DNA from: Methylococcales bacterium
GTDB lineage: Bacteria > Pseudomonadota > Gammaproteobacteria > Methylococcales > Methylomonadaceae
Direction of reading: 5' to 3'
Assembly: GCA_028707085.1 (NCBI GenBank)
Contig: JAQTUW010000028.1
Coordinates: 1-35,476, forward strand
DNA: 35,476 nucleotides
Both the position numbers and the translations under genes were made by a program. The notes below the pieces were generated by a model, which saw nothing but the letters and a program-made list of their open reading frames with translations, was not told where the DNA came from and searched no databases. Shown here in pieces: positions 26,058 to 35,247 of this stretch (position 1 is the stretch's first letter; every line of letters starts with the position of its first letter).

Positions 26058-27368
26058 TTGAAGCCGGTAAAAATAGGTATTCTGGGATTGGGAACCGTCG
26101 GTGGCGGCGCGGTTAACGTACTGAAAAGAAATGCCGGGGAAATCGCCCGCCGGGCGGGTCGGGAAATCATCGTCAGCCGTGCTTCCGCCCGGGATCTGAC
26201 CCGGACGCGGATATGCGACACCGCGCACATCGCCCTGAGCGCCGACCCGTTCGAAATCGTCAACGATCCGGACATCGACGTGGTGGTGGAGCTGATGGGC
26301 GGCTATGAACCGGCCAAGCAACTGGTGCTGACCGCAATCGCCAACGGCAAGCATGTGGTGACCGCCAACAAGGCGCTGATCGCCCTGCACGGCAACGAGA
26401 TTTTCGCCGAAGCCGGCAAAAAAGGCGTGATGGTGCTGTTCGAGGCGGCGGTGGCCGGCGGCATTCCCATCATCAAGGCCATCCGCGAAGGTCTGGCCGG
26501 CAACCGCATCGAATGGCTGGCCGGCATCATCAACGGCACCGGCAATTTCATTCTCAGCGAGATGCGCGACAAGGGCCGGGATTTTGCCGACGTGCTGGCC
26601 GAAGCCCAGGCCCTGGGTTACGCGGAAGCCGACCCGACCTTCGACATAGAAGGCATAGACGCCGGGCACAAGCTGACCATTCTGGCGTCAATCGCCTTCG
26701 GCATTCCGCTACAGTTCGACAAGGTGTATACCGAAGGCATTACCCGCATTACTCGCGCCGATGTGGAATACGCCGAGGCGCTGGGTTACCGCATCAAGCA
26801 TCTGGGCATGGCCCGCAAGACCACGCAAGGCATTGAACTGCGCGTGCATCCGACGCTGATTCCCAAGCGGCGGCTGATAGCCAATGTCGATGGGGTGATG
26901 AATGCGGTGCTGGTCTGCGGCGACGCCGTGGGGCCCACCCTGTACTATGGCGCGGGCGCCGGCGCGGAGCCGACCGCTTCCGCCGTGGTGGCCGATCTGG
27001 TGGATGTGGTGCGGGCCATGACCAGCGACCCGGAAAACCGGGTGCCGCATCTGGCCTTTCAGCCGGACGCTATCGTCGATATTCCGGTGCTGCCTGCCGA
27101 GGCCATCCGCACCGCCTATTATTTGCGGCTGACCGCCGAAGATCGGCCCGGGGTGCTGGCCGACATCTCGCGGATTCTGGCCGCGCACCATATCAGCATC
27201 GAAGCCCTGATCCAGAAGGAACCGCTGGCCGGCCAGTCTTCGGTTCCCATCATCATGCTCACCCAGTTGACCCTGGAAAAAGAAATGAATGCGGCCATCG
27301 CCGAAATCGAAGACCTGGCTACGGTCAGCGGCGCGGTCAACCGTATTCGCCTGGAAACCTTAGGATAA
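26058..27368 (+). CDS. hom: homoserine dehydrogenase
   Basis: This 436-residue enzyme reduces aspartate semialdehyde to homoserine on the way to threonine and methionine. The NAD(P) loop is GILGLGTVGGG (7-17). The active-site stretch ANKALIA and the substrate site NGTGNFILSEM, with EADPTFDIEGIDAGHK, are present. The C-terminal ~80 residues form an ACT domain (YYLRLTAEDRPGVLADIS), which normally gives threonine feedback control. The start is a TTG at 26058, giving MKPVKIGILG after initiation, with GGGAG six bases upstream. No ATG upstream is in frame with the family N-terminus. It is the monofunctional form, not fused to aspartokinase. Confidence 0.97.
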   Translation: MKPVKIGILGLGTVGGGAVNVLKRNAGEIARRAGREIIVSRASARDLTRTRICDTAHIALSADPFEIVNDPDIDVVVELMGGYEPAKQLVLTAIANGKHVVTANKALIALHGNEIFAEAGKKGVMVLFEAAVAGGIPIIKAIREGLAGNRIEWLAGIINGTGNFILSEMRDKGRDFADVLAEAQALGYAEADPTFDIEGIDAGHKLTILASIAFGIPLQFDKVYTEGITRITRADVEYAEALGYRIKHLGMARKTTQGIELRVHPTLIPKRRLIANVDGVMNAVLVCGDAVGPTLYYGAGAGAEPTASAVVADLVDVVRAMTSDPENRVPHLAFQPDAIVDIPVLPAEAIRTAYYLRLTAEDRPGVLADISRILAAHHISIEALIQKEPLAGQSSVPIIMLTQLTLEKEMNAAIAEIEDLATVSGAVNRIRLETLG

Positions 27369-27371
27369 ACA

Positions 27372-28466
27372 ATGGCAATCACAAAACGCTACACCGGATT
27401 AATCGAAAATTACCGGAGCCGGTTGCCGGTTTCGGCCGCCACCCGCATCATCAGCCTGGGCGAGGGCAATACCCCGCTGATCCAGTTGCTGAACATCCCG
27501 GCGCTGATCGGCAAAGAGGTGGAAATCTACGTCAAATACGAGGGCCTGAATCCGACCGGCTCCTTCAAGGATCGCGGCATGACCATGGCGGTGACCAAGG
27601 CCGTCGAGGACGGCAGCCGGGCCATCATTTGCGCCTCCACCGGCAACACTTCCGCTTCCGCCGCGGCCTATGCGGTGCGAGCCGGCATCAAGGCTTTCGT
27701 GCTGATTCCGGAAGGCAAGATCGCTTTGGGCAAACTGGCGCAAACCTTGATGTACGGCGCTAAAATTATCCAGATCAGAGGCAATTTCGACGACGGCATG
27801 GCGCTGGTCAAGCAGGTCGCCGAACACGCGCCAGTGACCATCGTCAACTCCATCAATCCGTTCCGGCTGGAAGGCCAGAAAACCGCCGCCTTCGAAATCG
27901 TCGATGAACTGGGTGCGGCCCCGGATTACCATTGCCTGCCGGTGGGCAATGCCGGCAACATTACCGCCTACTGGAAAGGCTATAGCGAATATGCCGCCGA
28001 CAGCGCCGGCCACCCGGCCGTCACAGACAAACGCCCGGTAATGTGCGGTTACCAGGCGCTGGGCGCGTCGCCGTTCGTGCAGGGCAAAATGGTGGACAAT
28101 CCGGAAACCGTCGCCACCGCCATCCGCATCGGCCACCCGCAATCCTGGGATCTGGCCTGGAATGTCCAGAAGGAATCCGGCGGCTGGTTCGACGCCTTGG
28201 GCGACGAACAAATTCTGCTCGCCCAGAAAATGCTGGCGCAGCACGAAGGCATTTTTTGCGAGCCGGCCTCGGCGGCGTCCCTGGCGGGTTTGCTGGTGGA
28301 TCTGGAAAGCGGCAAAATTCCGGCAGGCAGCCGCATCGTCTGCACCCTGACCGGCAACGGTTTAAAAGACCCCGATACCGCCATCGGCCAGTGCCGGGAC
28401 ACTCATCCGGTCAGCATCGAAGCCTCGCTGGACGCGGTAAAAAAAGCCATTCTGGACAGCATGTAG
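27372..28466 (+). CDS. thrC: threonine synthase
   Basis: This 364-residue PLP enzyme converts O-phosphohomoserine to threonine. The PLP lysine is Lys66 in PTGSFKDRGM. CASTGNTSASAAAYA, LPVGNAGNITAYWKGY and GNGLKDPD are typical of the shorter, single-domain class. It begins 3 bases after the hom stop and completes the alaC-hom-thrC block. Its length is normal. Confidence 0.97.
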   Translation: MAITKRYTGLIENYRSRLPVSAATRIISLGEGNTPLIQLLNIPALIGKEVEIYVKYEGLNPTGSFKDRGMTMAVTKAVEDGSRAIICASTGNTSASAAAYAVRAGIKAFVLIPEGKIALGKLAQTLMYGAKIIQIRGNFDDGMALVKQVAEHAPVTIVNSINPFRLEGQKTAAFEIVDELGAAPDYHCLPVGNAGNITAYWKGYSEYAADSAGHPAVTDKRPVMCGYQALGASPFVQGKMVDNPETVATAIRIGHPQSWDLAWNVQKESGGWFDALGDEQILLAQKMLAQHEGIFCEPASAASLAGLLVDLESGKIPAGSRIVCTLTGNGLKDPDTAIGQCRDTHPVSIEASLDAVKKAILDSM

Positions 28467-28487
28467 GCCAGACAGGGCGGACGCCGG

Positions 28488-28521
28488 TTTTTTTTTCGAA
28501 TCGCCGGATTCCGGCGGTTCG
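28488..28521. other. T-tract and inverted repeat after thrC
   Basis: A run of nine T (28488-28496) follows a GC-rich segment 21 bases past the thrC stop. Directly after it an 11-bp inverted repeat (28497-28507 and 28511-28521, one G:T wobble) has a 3-base loop. The T-run precedes rather than follows this hairpin on the plus strand, so it is not a classic terminator, although the pair probably marks the end of the thrC transcript. Confidence 0.35.
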
Positions 28522-28640
28522 ATCCGCGCGGCAGGCCTGGCGACATGCCGGGCCCGGCAGCCGAAATTCGCGCCTGCCGGCGTTTACGTCATCAATCTCC
28601 GCTCACTCAATACGCCAGTCCAGGATCGAATTTGCCCTCC

Positions 28641-30383
28641 ATGTATCTGCAAGGCGTCAAAAAAACCATTATTCAACGCCCGCAGGCCGGCGGCGGCTCG
28701 CTGGGCGACATGGACGCCATGCTACAGCGCATCTTCCGCAACCGTGGCGTCCACAGCCCGGAAGAGCTGGATTGCAGCCTGGGCAAACTGCCTTCGCCCT
28801 GGTTGCTGGGCGGCATGCAGACCATGGTCGGGCATCTGGCGGCGGCCATCAAGACCCAAAAACTTATCACTATCGTCGCCGATTTCGACGCCGACGGGGC
28901 CACCAGTTGCGCGCTGGCGATCAAAGGTTTAAGTTTGCTGGGGGCCAGGCCGCCCGCTTTCGTGGTGCCCAACCGGTTCGAATATGGTTATGGCCTGACT
29001 CCGGAAATTGTCGAGCTGGTCAAACGCGGCAATCCGGACATCATTCTCACCGTCGATAACGGCATTTCCAGTCTGGAGGGGGTAAAAGCCGCCAAGGCCG
29101 CTGGCATTCAGGTGCTGATTACCGACCATCACCTGCCCGGACAGACGCTGCCGGAGGCCGACGCCATCGTCAACCCTAACTTGGCGGACGATAAATTTCC
29201 CAGCCGCAACATTGCCGGGGTCGGGGTGATGTTTTATGTGCTGATGGCCTTGCGGATGCGTTTGCGGGAGCTGGGCTGGTTCGAAAAAAACCGGCTTGCC
29301 GAACCCAATCTGGCGCAACTGCTGGACTATGTGGCGCTGGGCACCGTGGCGGACGTGGTGGCCCTGGATCAGGTCAACCGGATACTGGTGCATCAGGGGC
29401 TGCTGCGCATCCGCGCCGGGCAGTGCCATGTCGGCATCTGCATGCTGGCCGAAATCGCCGGCCGCCGGCTGTCCGCCCTGCATGCCGCCGACCTGGGTTT
29501 CGCCATCGCCCCCAGGCTGAACGCCGCCGGGCGCATGGATGACATGACGCTGGGCATTCAGTGCCTGCTCAGCGAAGATGCCGCTATGGCGCGGCGCACC
29601 GCCGAACAGCTCGATAGCCTCAACCAGGATCGCAAGGAAGTGGAAGGCCAGATGAAAAACCAGGCCATGGCGCTGCTGGCGGAGATGAAGGAGCCGGATC
29701 AAAAACACGCGCCGGCCGGGGTTTGTCTGTACGATCCGGGCTGGCACCAGGGGGTGATCGGCATTCTGGCCGGGCGGATCAAGGACAGGCTGCATCGGCC
29801 GGTCATCGCCTTCGCGCCTGCCGAAAACGGTGAAATCAAAGGTTCAGCCCGTTCCATCAACGGTTTGCATATCCGCGACGTATTAAGCGAAATAGCCGCC
29901 GCCCATCCGCAACTGCTCAGCAAGTTCGGCGGCCATGCCCTGGCGGCCGGTCTGAGCATCAAAATGCATGATTATCCGCATTTTGCCTTGCTGTTCGCTG
30001 AAAACGTGGCGGACAAACTGCTGCGACTGGAGCTGGAGCAGAAAATCTGGTCGGACGGTGAGCTGAACGAACAGCAAATGACGCTCGAGTTCGCGCAAAT
30101 ACTGCAACAGGCGGCCGTTTGGGGGCAGGCGTTTCCGGAGCCGGTATTCAATGGGGTGTTCGAGGTGATTCAATGCCGCATTGTCGGCCATCAGCATCTG
30201 AAGTTCGTGCTGCGCCTGCCGTTCAGCAAACTGTTGCTGGACGGCATCGCCTTCTTCGCCGACCATCCGGAAAACTGGCTGGGCTGCCGGAAAATCAACG
30301 CCGCCTATAAGCTGGATGTAAACGAATACCGTGGACAGCGGGCTGTGCAGTTGCAATTGCAATATCTGGAAAAATGGGAATAA
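28641..30383 (+). CDS. recJ: single-stranded-DNA-specific exonuclease RecJ
   Basis: This 580-residue 5'-3' exonuclease of the DHH phosphoesterase family works in recombination and mismatch repair. The metal-binding motifs are DFDADG (81-86), VDNG (138-141) and TDHH (161-164). A later DHHA1 block has GWHQGVIGILAGRIKDR, then GSARSINGLHIRD and FGGHALAAG. A C-terminal OB-like region follows. I start at the ATG giving MYLQGVKKTIIQRP; the frame is open for another 32 codons upstream, but that stretch lacks family resemblance. It is followed 7 bases later by the glycosyltransferase gene. Confidence 0.95.
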   Translation: MYLQGVKKTIIQRPQAGGGSLGDMDAMLQRIFRNRGVHSPEELDCSLGKLPSPWLLGGMQTMVGHLAAAIKTQKLITIVADFDADGATSCALAIKGLSLLGARPPAFVVPNRFEYGYGLTPEIVELVKRGNPDIILTVDNGISSLEGVKAAKAAGIQVLITDHHLPGQTLPEADAIVNPNLADDKFPSRNIAGVGVMFYVLMALRMRLRELGWFEKNRLAEPNLAQLLDYVALGTVADVVALDQVNRILVHQGLLRIRAGQCHVGICMLAEIAGRRLSALHAADLGFAIAPRLNAAGRMDDMTLGIQCLLSEDAAMARRTAEQLDSLNQDRKEVEGQMKNQAMALLAEMKEPDQKHAPAGVCLYDPGWHQGVIGILAGRIKDRLHRPVIAFAPAENGEIKGSARSINGLHIRDVLSEIAAAHPQLLSKFGGHALAAGLSIKMHDYPHFALLFAENVADKLLRLELEQKIWSDGELNEQQMTLEFAQILQQAAVWGQAFPEPVFNGVFEVIQCRIVGHQHLKFVLRLPFSKLLLDGIAFFADHPENWLGCRKINAAYKLDVNEYRGQRAVQLQLQYLEKWE

Positions 30384-30390
30384 GCGATTT

Positions 30391-31896
30391 ATGATGGAAA
30401 AATTGTTGCGCTGGATAGACGCGCATCTCATCGCCCTGTTGCTGGCGCTGTTTGTATTGCGCAGCGGTTTTTTGCTGGTCGAGAATATCGGACTGATGGG
30501 CGACGAAAGCTATTATTGGGACTGGTCGCGGCATCCGGCCTGGTGTTATTACAGCAAGCCGCCGATGGTGGCCTGGCTGATAGGGGTTTTTACCTGGCTG
30601 CTGGGCGATTACACCGCCAGCCTGCGTTTGCCGGCAGTCATTGCCGGCACGGTTTTCTTATGGTTTTTTCACGCTACGGCCAAGGCGTTTTACGGACGAC
30701 GGGCGGCGGCGTTCGCGCTGCTGATGATTCTGGCCACCCCGGCCAATGTGCTGGCCAATCTGCTCATGACCATCGACGCGCCGCTCTACTGTTTCTGGAT
30801 GATGACGATTTTTTTCCTGCAAAGAGCCTTGTTCGATTTTGAGCCATGGGCCTGGCTATGGGCGGGATGCGCCACCGCCGCCGCGCTGCTCAGCAAGCAG
30901 GTGGCCATCGCCCTGCCGCTGATGCTGCTGGCCTTTATTCTGCTCGACCACCAGCGGTGGCGACGGCTAAGGTGCGGATTCGCGCTGTATCTGGCGCCGG
31001 TGCTGCTGGCGGGCCTGCCCATTCTGATCTGGAACGCCGGCCACCACTGGGTGATGTTTCAGCACAGCAAGGATCATTTTACCGCCCAGATATCCGCTTC
31101 GCTGGTCAACAGCCTGGATAATGTTGGCGAACTTTTGTTATACCAGCAGTTGCTGATTACACCTTTGATCTTCGTGCCGGTGACGATACTCAGCGTGCAG
31201 AGCGTGCGGCGGTTGCGGAATCTGGTGGCGCCACAGCAGTTTCTGGTGCTGATGGGGCCGCTGCTGTTGCTGGGCGTGTTGTTATTGAGCCTCGAGCAGA
31301 AAGTCCAGGGCAACTGGCCGATGCCGTTTTACTTTACCGGCCTGATCCTGCTGGCCGGAGCCTGGCAGGCCGGCCGCTGGCGGAAGTGGCTGCAATACGG
31401 CGTCAGCTTAGGCTATCTGATGGTGGCCCTGACCTATCTGTTGCCTAATGCGCTGAATGCGCTGCATCTGCAAGACAGCCGTTACGATCTGCTTAAACGC
31501 TTCAATCACTGGCCGGGGCTGGCCATACGCATCGAGGCCGAACGCCGGCTGGGCGTACCCGAACCCGACAGCTTCGTGGTGGCCCTGGGACACCGCAATC
31601 TTGCCAGCCAGCTAGCCTTTTACTTGCCGGATCATCCGGCGGTGTTTCGTTATGAAGCCAGCGGAGCCGTGAAATCGCAATATGAACTCTGGCCGGGGCC
31701 AGAGGCATTTACCGGTAAAAACGCGCTGGTGGTCAGCGACAGCCAGGATGTGCCCGATCAAATCAGCCGCGCGTTTCGAACCTTTACTTTTATCAAGGCA
31801 ATCGCCAATCCCATGCATAGCAATCAGCCGTTTTATCTATTTTCCGGACAGGATCTGATTGCCTGGCCCACTGCGGCGAACAAGGAGACAAAATGA
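30391..31896 (+). CDS. ArnT-like membrane glycosyltransferase (GT83/PMT family)
   Basis: This 501-residue inner-membrane protein has about ten to twelve hydrophobic segments. The first periplasmic loop carries the family's acidic pair in MGDESYYWDWSRHP (Asp38, Glu39), followed by YYSKPPMVAWLI, as in dolichyl-phosphate-mannose transferases and ArnT. It probably moves a sugar from a polyprenyl-phosphate carrier to a lipid or glycan at the outer face; lipid A is a possible acceptor. The ATG at 30391 lies 7 bases after the recJ stop; a second ATG follows at once. Its stop overlaps the PAP2 start (ATGA), so the two are coupled and may act on the same lipid. Confidence 0.88.
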   Translation: MMEKLLRWIDAHLIALLLALFVLRSGFLLVENIGLMGDESYYWDWSRHPAWCYYSKPPMVAWLIGVFTWLLGDYTASLRLPAVIAGTVFLWFFHATAKAFYGRRAAAFALLMILATPANVLANLLMTIDAPLYCFWMMTIFFLQRALFDFEPWAWLWAGCATAAALLSKQVAIALPLMLLAFILLDHQRWRRLRCGFALYLAPVLLAGLPILIWNAGHHWVMFQHSKDHFTAQISASLVNSLDNVGELLLYQQLLITPLIFVPVTILSVQSVRRLRNLVAPQQFLVLMGPLLLLGVLLLSLEQKVQGNWPMPFYFTGLILLAGAWQAGRWRKWLQYGVSLGYLMVALTYLLPNALNALHLQDSRYDLLKRFNHWPGLAIRIEAERRLGVPEPDSFVVALGHRNLASQLAFYLPDHPAVFRYEASGAVKSQYELWPGPEAFTGKNALVVSDSQDVPDQISRAFRTFTFIKAIANPMHSNQPFYLFSGQDLIAWPTAANKETK

Positions 31897-32570
31897 GATT
31901 AATGTTCCTGGATCGCTGCCGGCTGGAACTGATAGTCCTGCTGGCGCTGATGTTGTCCACCACTCTGCTGTTCTGGCTGACCGATCTGGATATCCGCGCC
32001 GCAGCGCTGTTCTACCATCCGGACAACGCCGGCGACGCCTGGCCGGAACGCCACTGGTGGTTGTGGAAGCTATTGTTCGACTACGCCTTTCCGTTTACCG
32101 TGGCCGGCGGCGCGGCGGCGCTGTTGACCTATCTGCTCAGTTATCTGTTCGCGCCGGCCCGGCGCTTTCGCCGTCAGGCTTTATATGTGCTGCTGGTTAT
32201 TCTGATCGGCCCCGGCCTGGTGGTGAACCTGATCGTCAAGGATCACTGGGGGCGACCAAGACCCATGCATGTCAGGGAGTTCGGCGGCGAACACCAGTAC
32301 ATTCCGCCGCTACAGATAGGTCACACCCCGGACAAGTCCTTCGTCTGCGGGCATTGCTCGGTGGGCTACAGTTTCTTCGCGCTGTATTTTCTGGCCAAAA
32401 ACTACCGGTTTTGGTATTTCGGCCTGACCCTGCTGCTAGCCTGGACCATGGGCTTTACCCGCATGACTTCCGGCGGCCACTTCCTGTCGGACATCCTCTG
32501 GTCGGGCTACCTGGTGTTTCTGGTGGCTTATTTGCTGTATTACGGCTGGTATCGGCGCACGGTAAAGTAG
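31893..32570 (+). CDS. PAP2-family membrane phosphatase
   Basis: This 225-residue membrane phosphatase has about five or six transmembrane segments. The three PAP2 motifs are present: KDHWGRPRP (116-124); FVCGHCSVG, with His154 where the usual PSGH is CGH; and FTRMTSGGHFLSD with Arg190, His196 and Asp200. Such enzymes remove phosphate from lipids, for instance undecaprenyl diphosphate, lipid A or phosphatidylglycerol phosphate. Translational coupling (ATGA overlap) to the ArnT-like gene suggests that the pair modifies an envelope lipid. The exact substrate is open. Confidence 0.88.
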   Translation: MRLMFLDRCRLELIVLLALMLSTTLLFWLTDLDIRAAALFYHPDNAGDAWPERHWWLWKLLFDYAFPFTVAGGAAALLTYLLSYLFAPARRFRRQALYVLLVILIGPGLVVNLIVKDHWGRPRPMHVREFGGEHQYIPPLQIGHTPDKSFVCGHCSVGYSFFALYFLAKNYRFWYFGLTLLLAWTMGFTRMTSGGHFLSDILWSGYLVFLVAYLLYYGWYRRTVK

Positions 32571-32728
32571 CTCGTATGCAGCAACGCGGAATATGTGGAC
32601 GACTTGAAAAGCAGTCAACAAGCCTTAATCTGGGCGGCGGACAGAATCGCAAACCTGTCCGGCGTCGAAAACGGGTGGCCAGTCGGTCATGAAAGTTGTC
32701 GGCGGCCGTTAGCGCGTCGGCTTCGATT

Positions 32729-32757
32729 CCCGGATTCCATTGCATTGCATCCAGGCT
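32729..32757. repeat. REP-like imperfect palindrome
   Basis: CCCGGAT and ATCCAGG face each other across a short AT-rich centre within the 270-base gap after the PAP2 gene. Similar CCGGATT...ATCC intergenic repeats are common in gammaproteobacterial genomes. No other copy is present in this window, so its repeat nature is unproven. The rest of the gap shows no gene. Confidence 0.3.
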
Positions 32758-32840
32758 ACGCTGGCTTAATATAGGTTGAATCGTTACAATCCGATTTGAT
32801 TTTAAAAAGACAACCGGTCTGAATTGCAAGGCGGAATAAT

Positions 32841-33323
32841 ATGATTGAAAGAGTTGAATCGAATCTTAATCCTGTTCCGCCGTATAATGGCATAGGCAAT
32901 ATGCATATTGAAGCGTTAACTCTGCAACACTTTCGGGGAATCCAAAGCTTGCATTTGCTTTTGCATGAGCGGATGGCTGAACCCGAAGCCTTTTCGGCTT
33001 GGAAAGCCCTGGCCAATGATAGCTGGCAACCTGCTTATGGTGATTTGAGTGGCGCTGTCAAAAAAGAGGTCAAAGATGCGTTGATGTTTGAGCAGGGTTA
33101 CCTGTGCTGCTACTGCAAACGTGAACTGAGCGAACAGGAGGCCCATATTGAACGTTTTCGGCCACAATCCGACCCGGCAGTGGATGCCCTGGATTTTGGC
33201 AACCTACTCTGTTCCTGTCAGAATTGGAAGTCATTCTGGCTGAAGACGAACCTAACGAAACCGGCATCTCGGTCGCAGATGAACTGTTGGAAAAAGTGTT
33301 CGTCTTTCCCCGGCAACTCGTAG
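32841..33323 (+). pseudogene. collapsed ATPase/HNH (PtuAB or retron-type) defence pair
   Basis: One open frame joins two unlike parts. MHIEALTLQHFRGIQSLHL (from Met21) is the typical start of a RecF/OLD-like ATPase of the PtuA or retron-ATPase kind. From AEPEAFSAWKALANDSWQ onwards it is an HNH nuclease of the TIGR02646 (PtuB/retron HNH) type: VKDALMFEQGYLCCYCKREL, then HIERFRPQS, then LDFGNLLCSC. These are normally two neighbouring genes, so nearly all of the ATPase seems deleted. After CSCQ the HNH frame is lost and a non-family tail follows. The system is therefore probably inactive. Both families are known from Septu and retron defence. Confidence 0.6.
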
Positions 33324-33415
33324 AGGGGGCGTATGTTGATCTAATTGCAAAATGGCCTAACAAACAGCCATTGGCTGTCGATGACTTCCAACATTCGGCG
33401 TTCTGTTCCCACTAA
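33200..33415 (+). pseudogene. unidentified coding remnant
   Basis: In another frame, overlapping the tail of the HNH remnant, a protein-like stretch reads SELEVILAEDEPNETGISVA and continues ELLEKVFVFPRQLVEGAYVD to a TAA. No proper start codon or family is recognised. It may be the end of a third gene joined to the HNH fragment by deletion. Confidence 0.3.
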
Positions 33416-33436
33416 CATGCCATCACTACTACGATC

Positions 33437-34120
33437 ATGATGAAATACAAAGGGCTTATCTTTGACTTCAACGGCGTGTTACTATGGGACGCACCGCTTC
33501 ATGTGCAGGCATGGCAAGTAACAGCCCTTCGGCTCAGAGGCGCAGAATTAAGTGACGATGAATTTTCAATCCATGTTCATGGCCGCACTAACGCCCACAT
33601 CTTGAGCTATCTCACAGGGCGTACACTTCACGGAAAAGAGCTCTTTGACCTCATTCAAGTCAAGGAATCAATGTACCGAGACTTGTGTTTAAAAAATCCT
33701 GATATGTTTGTCTTGTCTCCAGGTGCTGAGTCGCTACTCGACTTCGTATCTGCACAGGGTATACCACGAACAATCGCAACGGCCTCGGAAAGAACAAACC
33801 TCGACTTTTTTGTACATCATCTTGGGCTGGAGAAATGGTTCGATCTACAGCAGATTGTCTACGATGATGGCTTTCTTCCCGGTAAGCCCGCTCCCGACAT
33901 GTACGCAAAAGCAGCAACAAACATCCATCTGCCACCACACGAATGTATTGTTGTCGAAGATGCACTTTCCGGTTTCAAGTCTGCATATGCCGCAAGCATC
34001 GGATACATCGTGGGTCTTGGTCCACACGCAACACACAGCAAGCTTCTTGCCTGCGAAGGAGTATCCACCGTGATTGAGAGCTTTGAGCAGTTTCCTCGTG
34101 ATATGCTGCTAACTGCATAG
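33437..34120 (+). CDS. HAD-superfamily hydrolase with Asp-x-Asn motif I
   Basis: This 227-residue protein is of the beta-phosphoglucomutase-like HAD group. Motif I is DFNGVLL (Asp10 as nucleophile, Asn12 where most have the second Asp). Motif II is ATASER, the Lys motif is FLPGKPAPD, and motif IV is VVEDALSG. HAD proteins with DFNG are known; the Asn replaces the general acid/base, so catalysis may be altered. The cap region lies between about 15 and 85. The substrate is unknown. Codon use and lower GC differ from the core genes, and it lies among remnants, which points to transfer. Confidence 0.8.
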   Translation: MMKYKGLIFDFNGVLLWDAPLHVQAWQVTALRLRGAELSDDEFSIHVHGRTNAHILSYLTGRTLHGKELFDLIQVKESMYRDLCLKNPDMFVLSPGAESLLDFVSAQGIPRTIATASERTNLDFFVHHLGLEKWFDLQQIVYDDGFLPGKPAPDMYAKAATNIHLPPHECIVVEDALSGFKSAYAASIGYIVGLGPHATHSKLLACEGVSTVIESFEQFPRDMLLTA

Positions 34121-34127
34121 GGTATAA

Positions 34128-34403
34128 ATGAAAATCGAAATTCGCCATGCTACATTGCAGGACTTCGGTAACATCATGGAATTAGTCGCAAGATCGACTC
34201 GGGCATTGCAATCTGCATACGATACAAAGACAGTGATTGACACCGCTCTTGAACTCATTTGCGACCGCAGAAATGATCAATCGATTCAAGACATCGCGAA
34301 CGATGTGAACATCTGTTTACCAATCCTAAAAACATGGCTGAAAAAAGCCAAATTGAATAGCTCCCGTGATCGACAAACGAAATTGAAACGCCCTCAGGAT
34401 TGG
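34128..34403 (+). pseudogene. GNAT acetyltransferase fragment fused to a transposase fragment
   Basis: The first 43 or so residues (MKIEIRHATLQDFGNIMELV, then STRALQSAYDTKTV) are the opening of a GNAT N-acetyltransferase. The frame then changes character to DRRNDQSIQDIANDVNICLP and LKTWLKKAKLNSSRD...LKRPQDW, which resembles the N-terminal helix-turn-helix part of an IS transposase (OrfA type). The rest of both genes is missing. The chimera probably arose by insertion and later deletion. It starts 7 bases after the HAD gene. Confidence 0.55.
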
Positions 34404-34453
34404 CGTCTTTATTATTTTTCGTGCTTTCTGTGCTGCGCCCGGTTAGCGTTACG

Positions 34454-35155
34454 ATGAGCATCTCGATAAATGACCGTATCTGTGTCATCTTTGATTTGGA
34501 CGGCACCCTCGTAGATAGCGAGATACTTTGCAACCAAGCGATTCTTGATCTGCTTCCACAGATGAGTGAGACAGTCGATTCATTGATCCAGCGGTATCGA
34601 GGCAAAAAGTTGGCCTCAATTCTTGTTGACCTTGAGAACCGTCTTTGCCAGCGTCTGCCAGAAGCGTTTGAACACCTTTATCGCCAACGTGTTGCGGAAC
34701 TCTTCTCTTGTGAGTTGAAACCTATGCCCGGCGTTCTTGAAATGCTCGAAGTCACGAACTACCCTAAGTGCATTGCCTCAAGCGGGCCGCCTTTGAAAAT
34801 CCGTCAGGCGCTGCGAGTGAGTGGTCTCGCACCTTATTTTGGCGATAACATTTTCAGTTCGTATGAAGTTGGCTCTTGGAAGCCGGAGCCTGGTCTATTC
34901 CAATACGCAGCAGATGCAATGGGCTTTATACCCAGCCAATGCGTGGTTGTAGAAGATAGTGAAGTGGGAATTCAGGCAGCTGTAGCAGCAAGAATGAAAG
35001 CCTTCCAGTATGTGCCTAATGGTGAAACAGGGTCATGCCAAGGCGGAATACTATTTAACGATATGTCGCGACTCCCTCAGCTACTTGCTCACTTTGCCAG
35101 CAGTGTCCAACAAAGTGCAAAACAGCTTTCAGATTTTCCCGGTATTACCATTTGA
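34454..35155 (+). CDS. HAD-superfamily hydrolase
   Basis: This 233-residue HAD protein has a complete motif I, FDLDGTLVDSE (Asp14, Asp16), motif II ASSGPP, Lys in SWKPEPGLF and motif IV VVEDSEVG. It resembles small phosphoglycolate or sugar phosphatases with a helical cap. The start MSISINDR is chosen because the frame upstream continues into the transposase debris; the ribosome site there is weak. Lower GC and its place in the remnant-rich end point to acquired DNA. It is not closely similar to the HAD protein at 33437. Confidence 0.8.
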   Translation: MSISINDRICVIFDLDGTLVDSEILCNQAILDLLPQMSETVDSLIQRYRGKKLASILVDLENRLCQRLPEAFEHLYRQRVAELFSCELKPMPGVLEMLEVTNYPKCIASSGPPLKIRQALRVSGLAPYFGDNIFSSYEVGSWKPEPGLFQYAADAMGFIPSQCVVVEDSEVGIQAAVAARMKAFQYVPNGETGSCQGGILFNDMSRLPQLLAHFASSVQQSAKQLSDFPGITI

Positions 35156-35247
35156 ATATTGATGTATTAGAATTAGCAGCTATAGTTAATTACTGTGGTC
35201 TAGTTTTTTATATCTAAATGGGATTGTAAGCCCAAAGGGGTCAAGAG

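Noticed and set aside
33355-33440. attC-like core (GCCTAAC) near the end of the HNH remnant, hinting at an integron cassette
   Set aside because: No matching GTTRRRY partner was found downstream and no second attC lies near the HAD genes.
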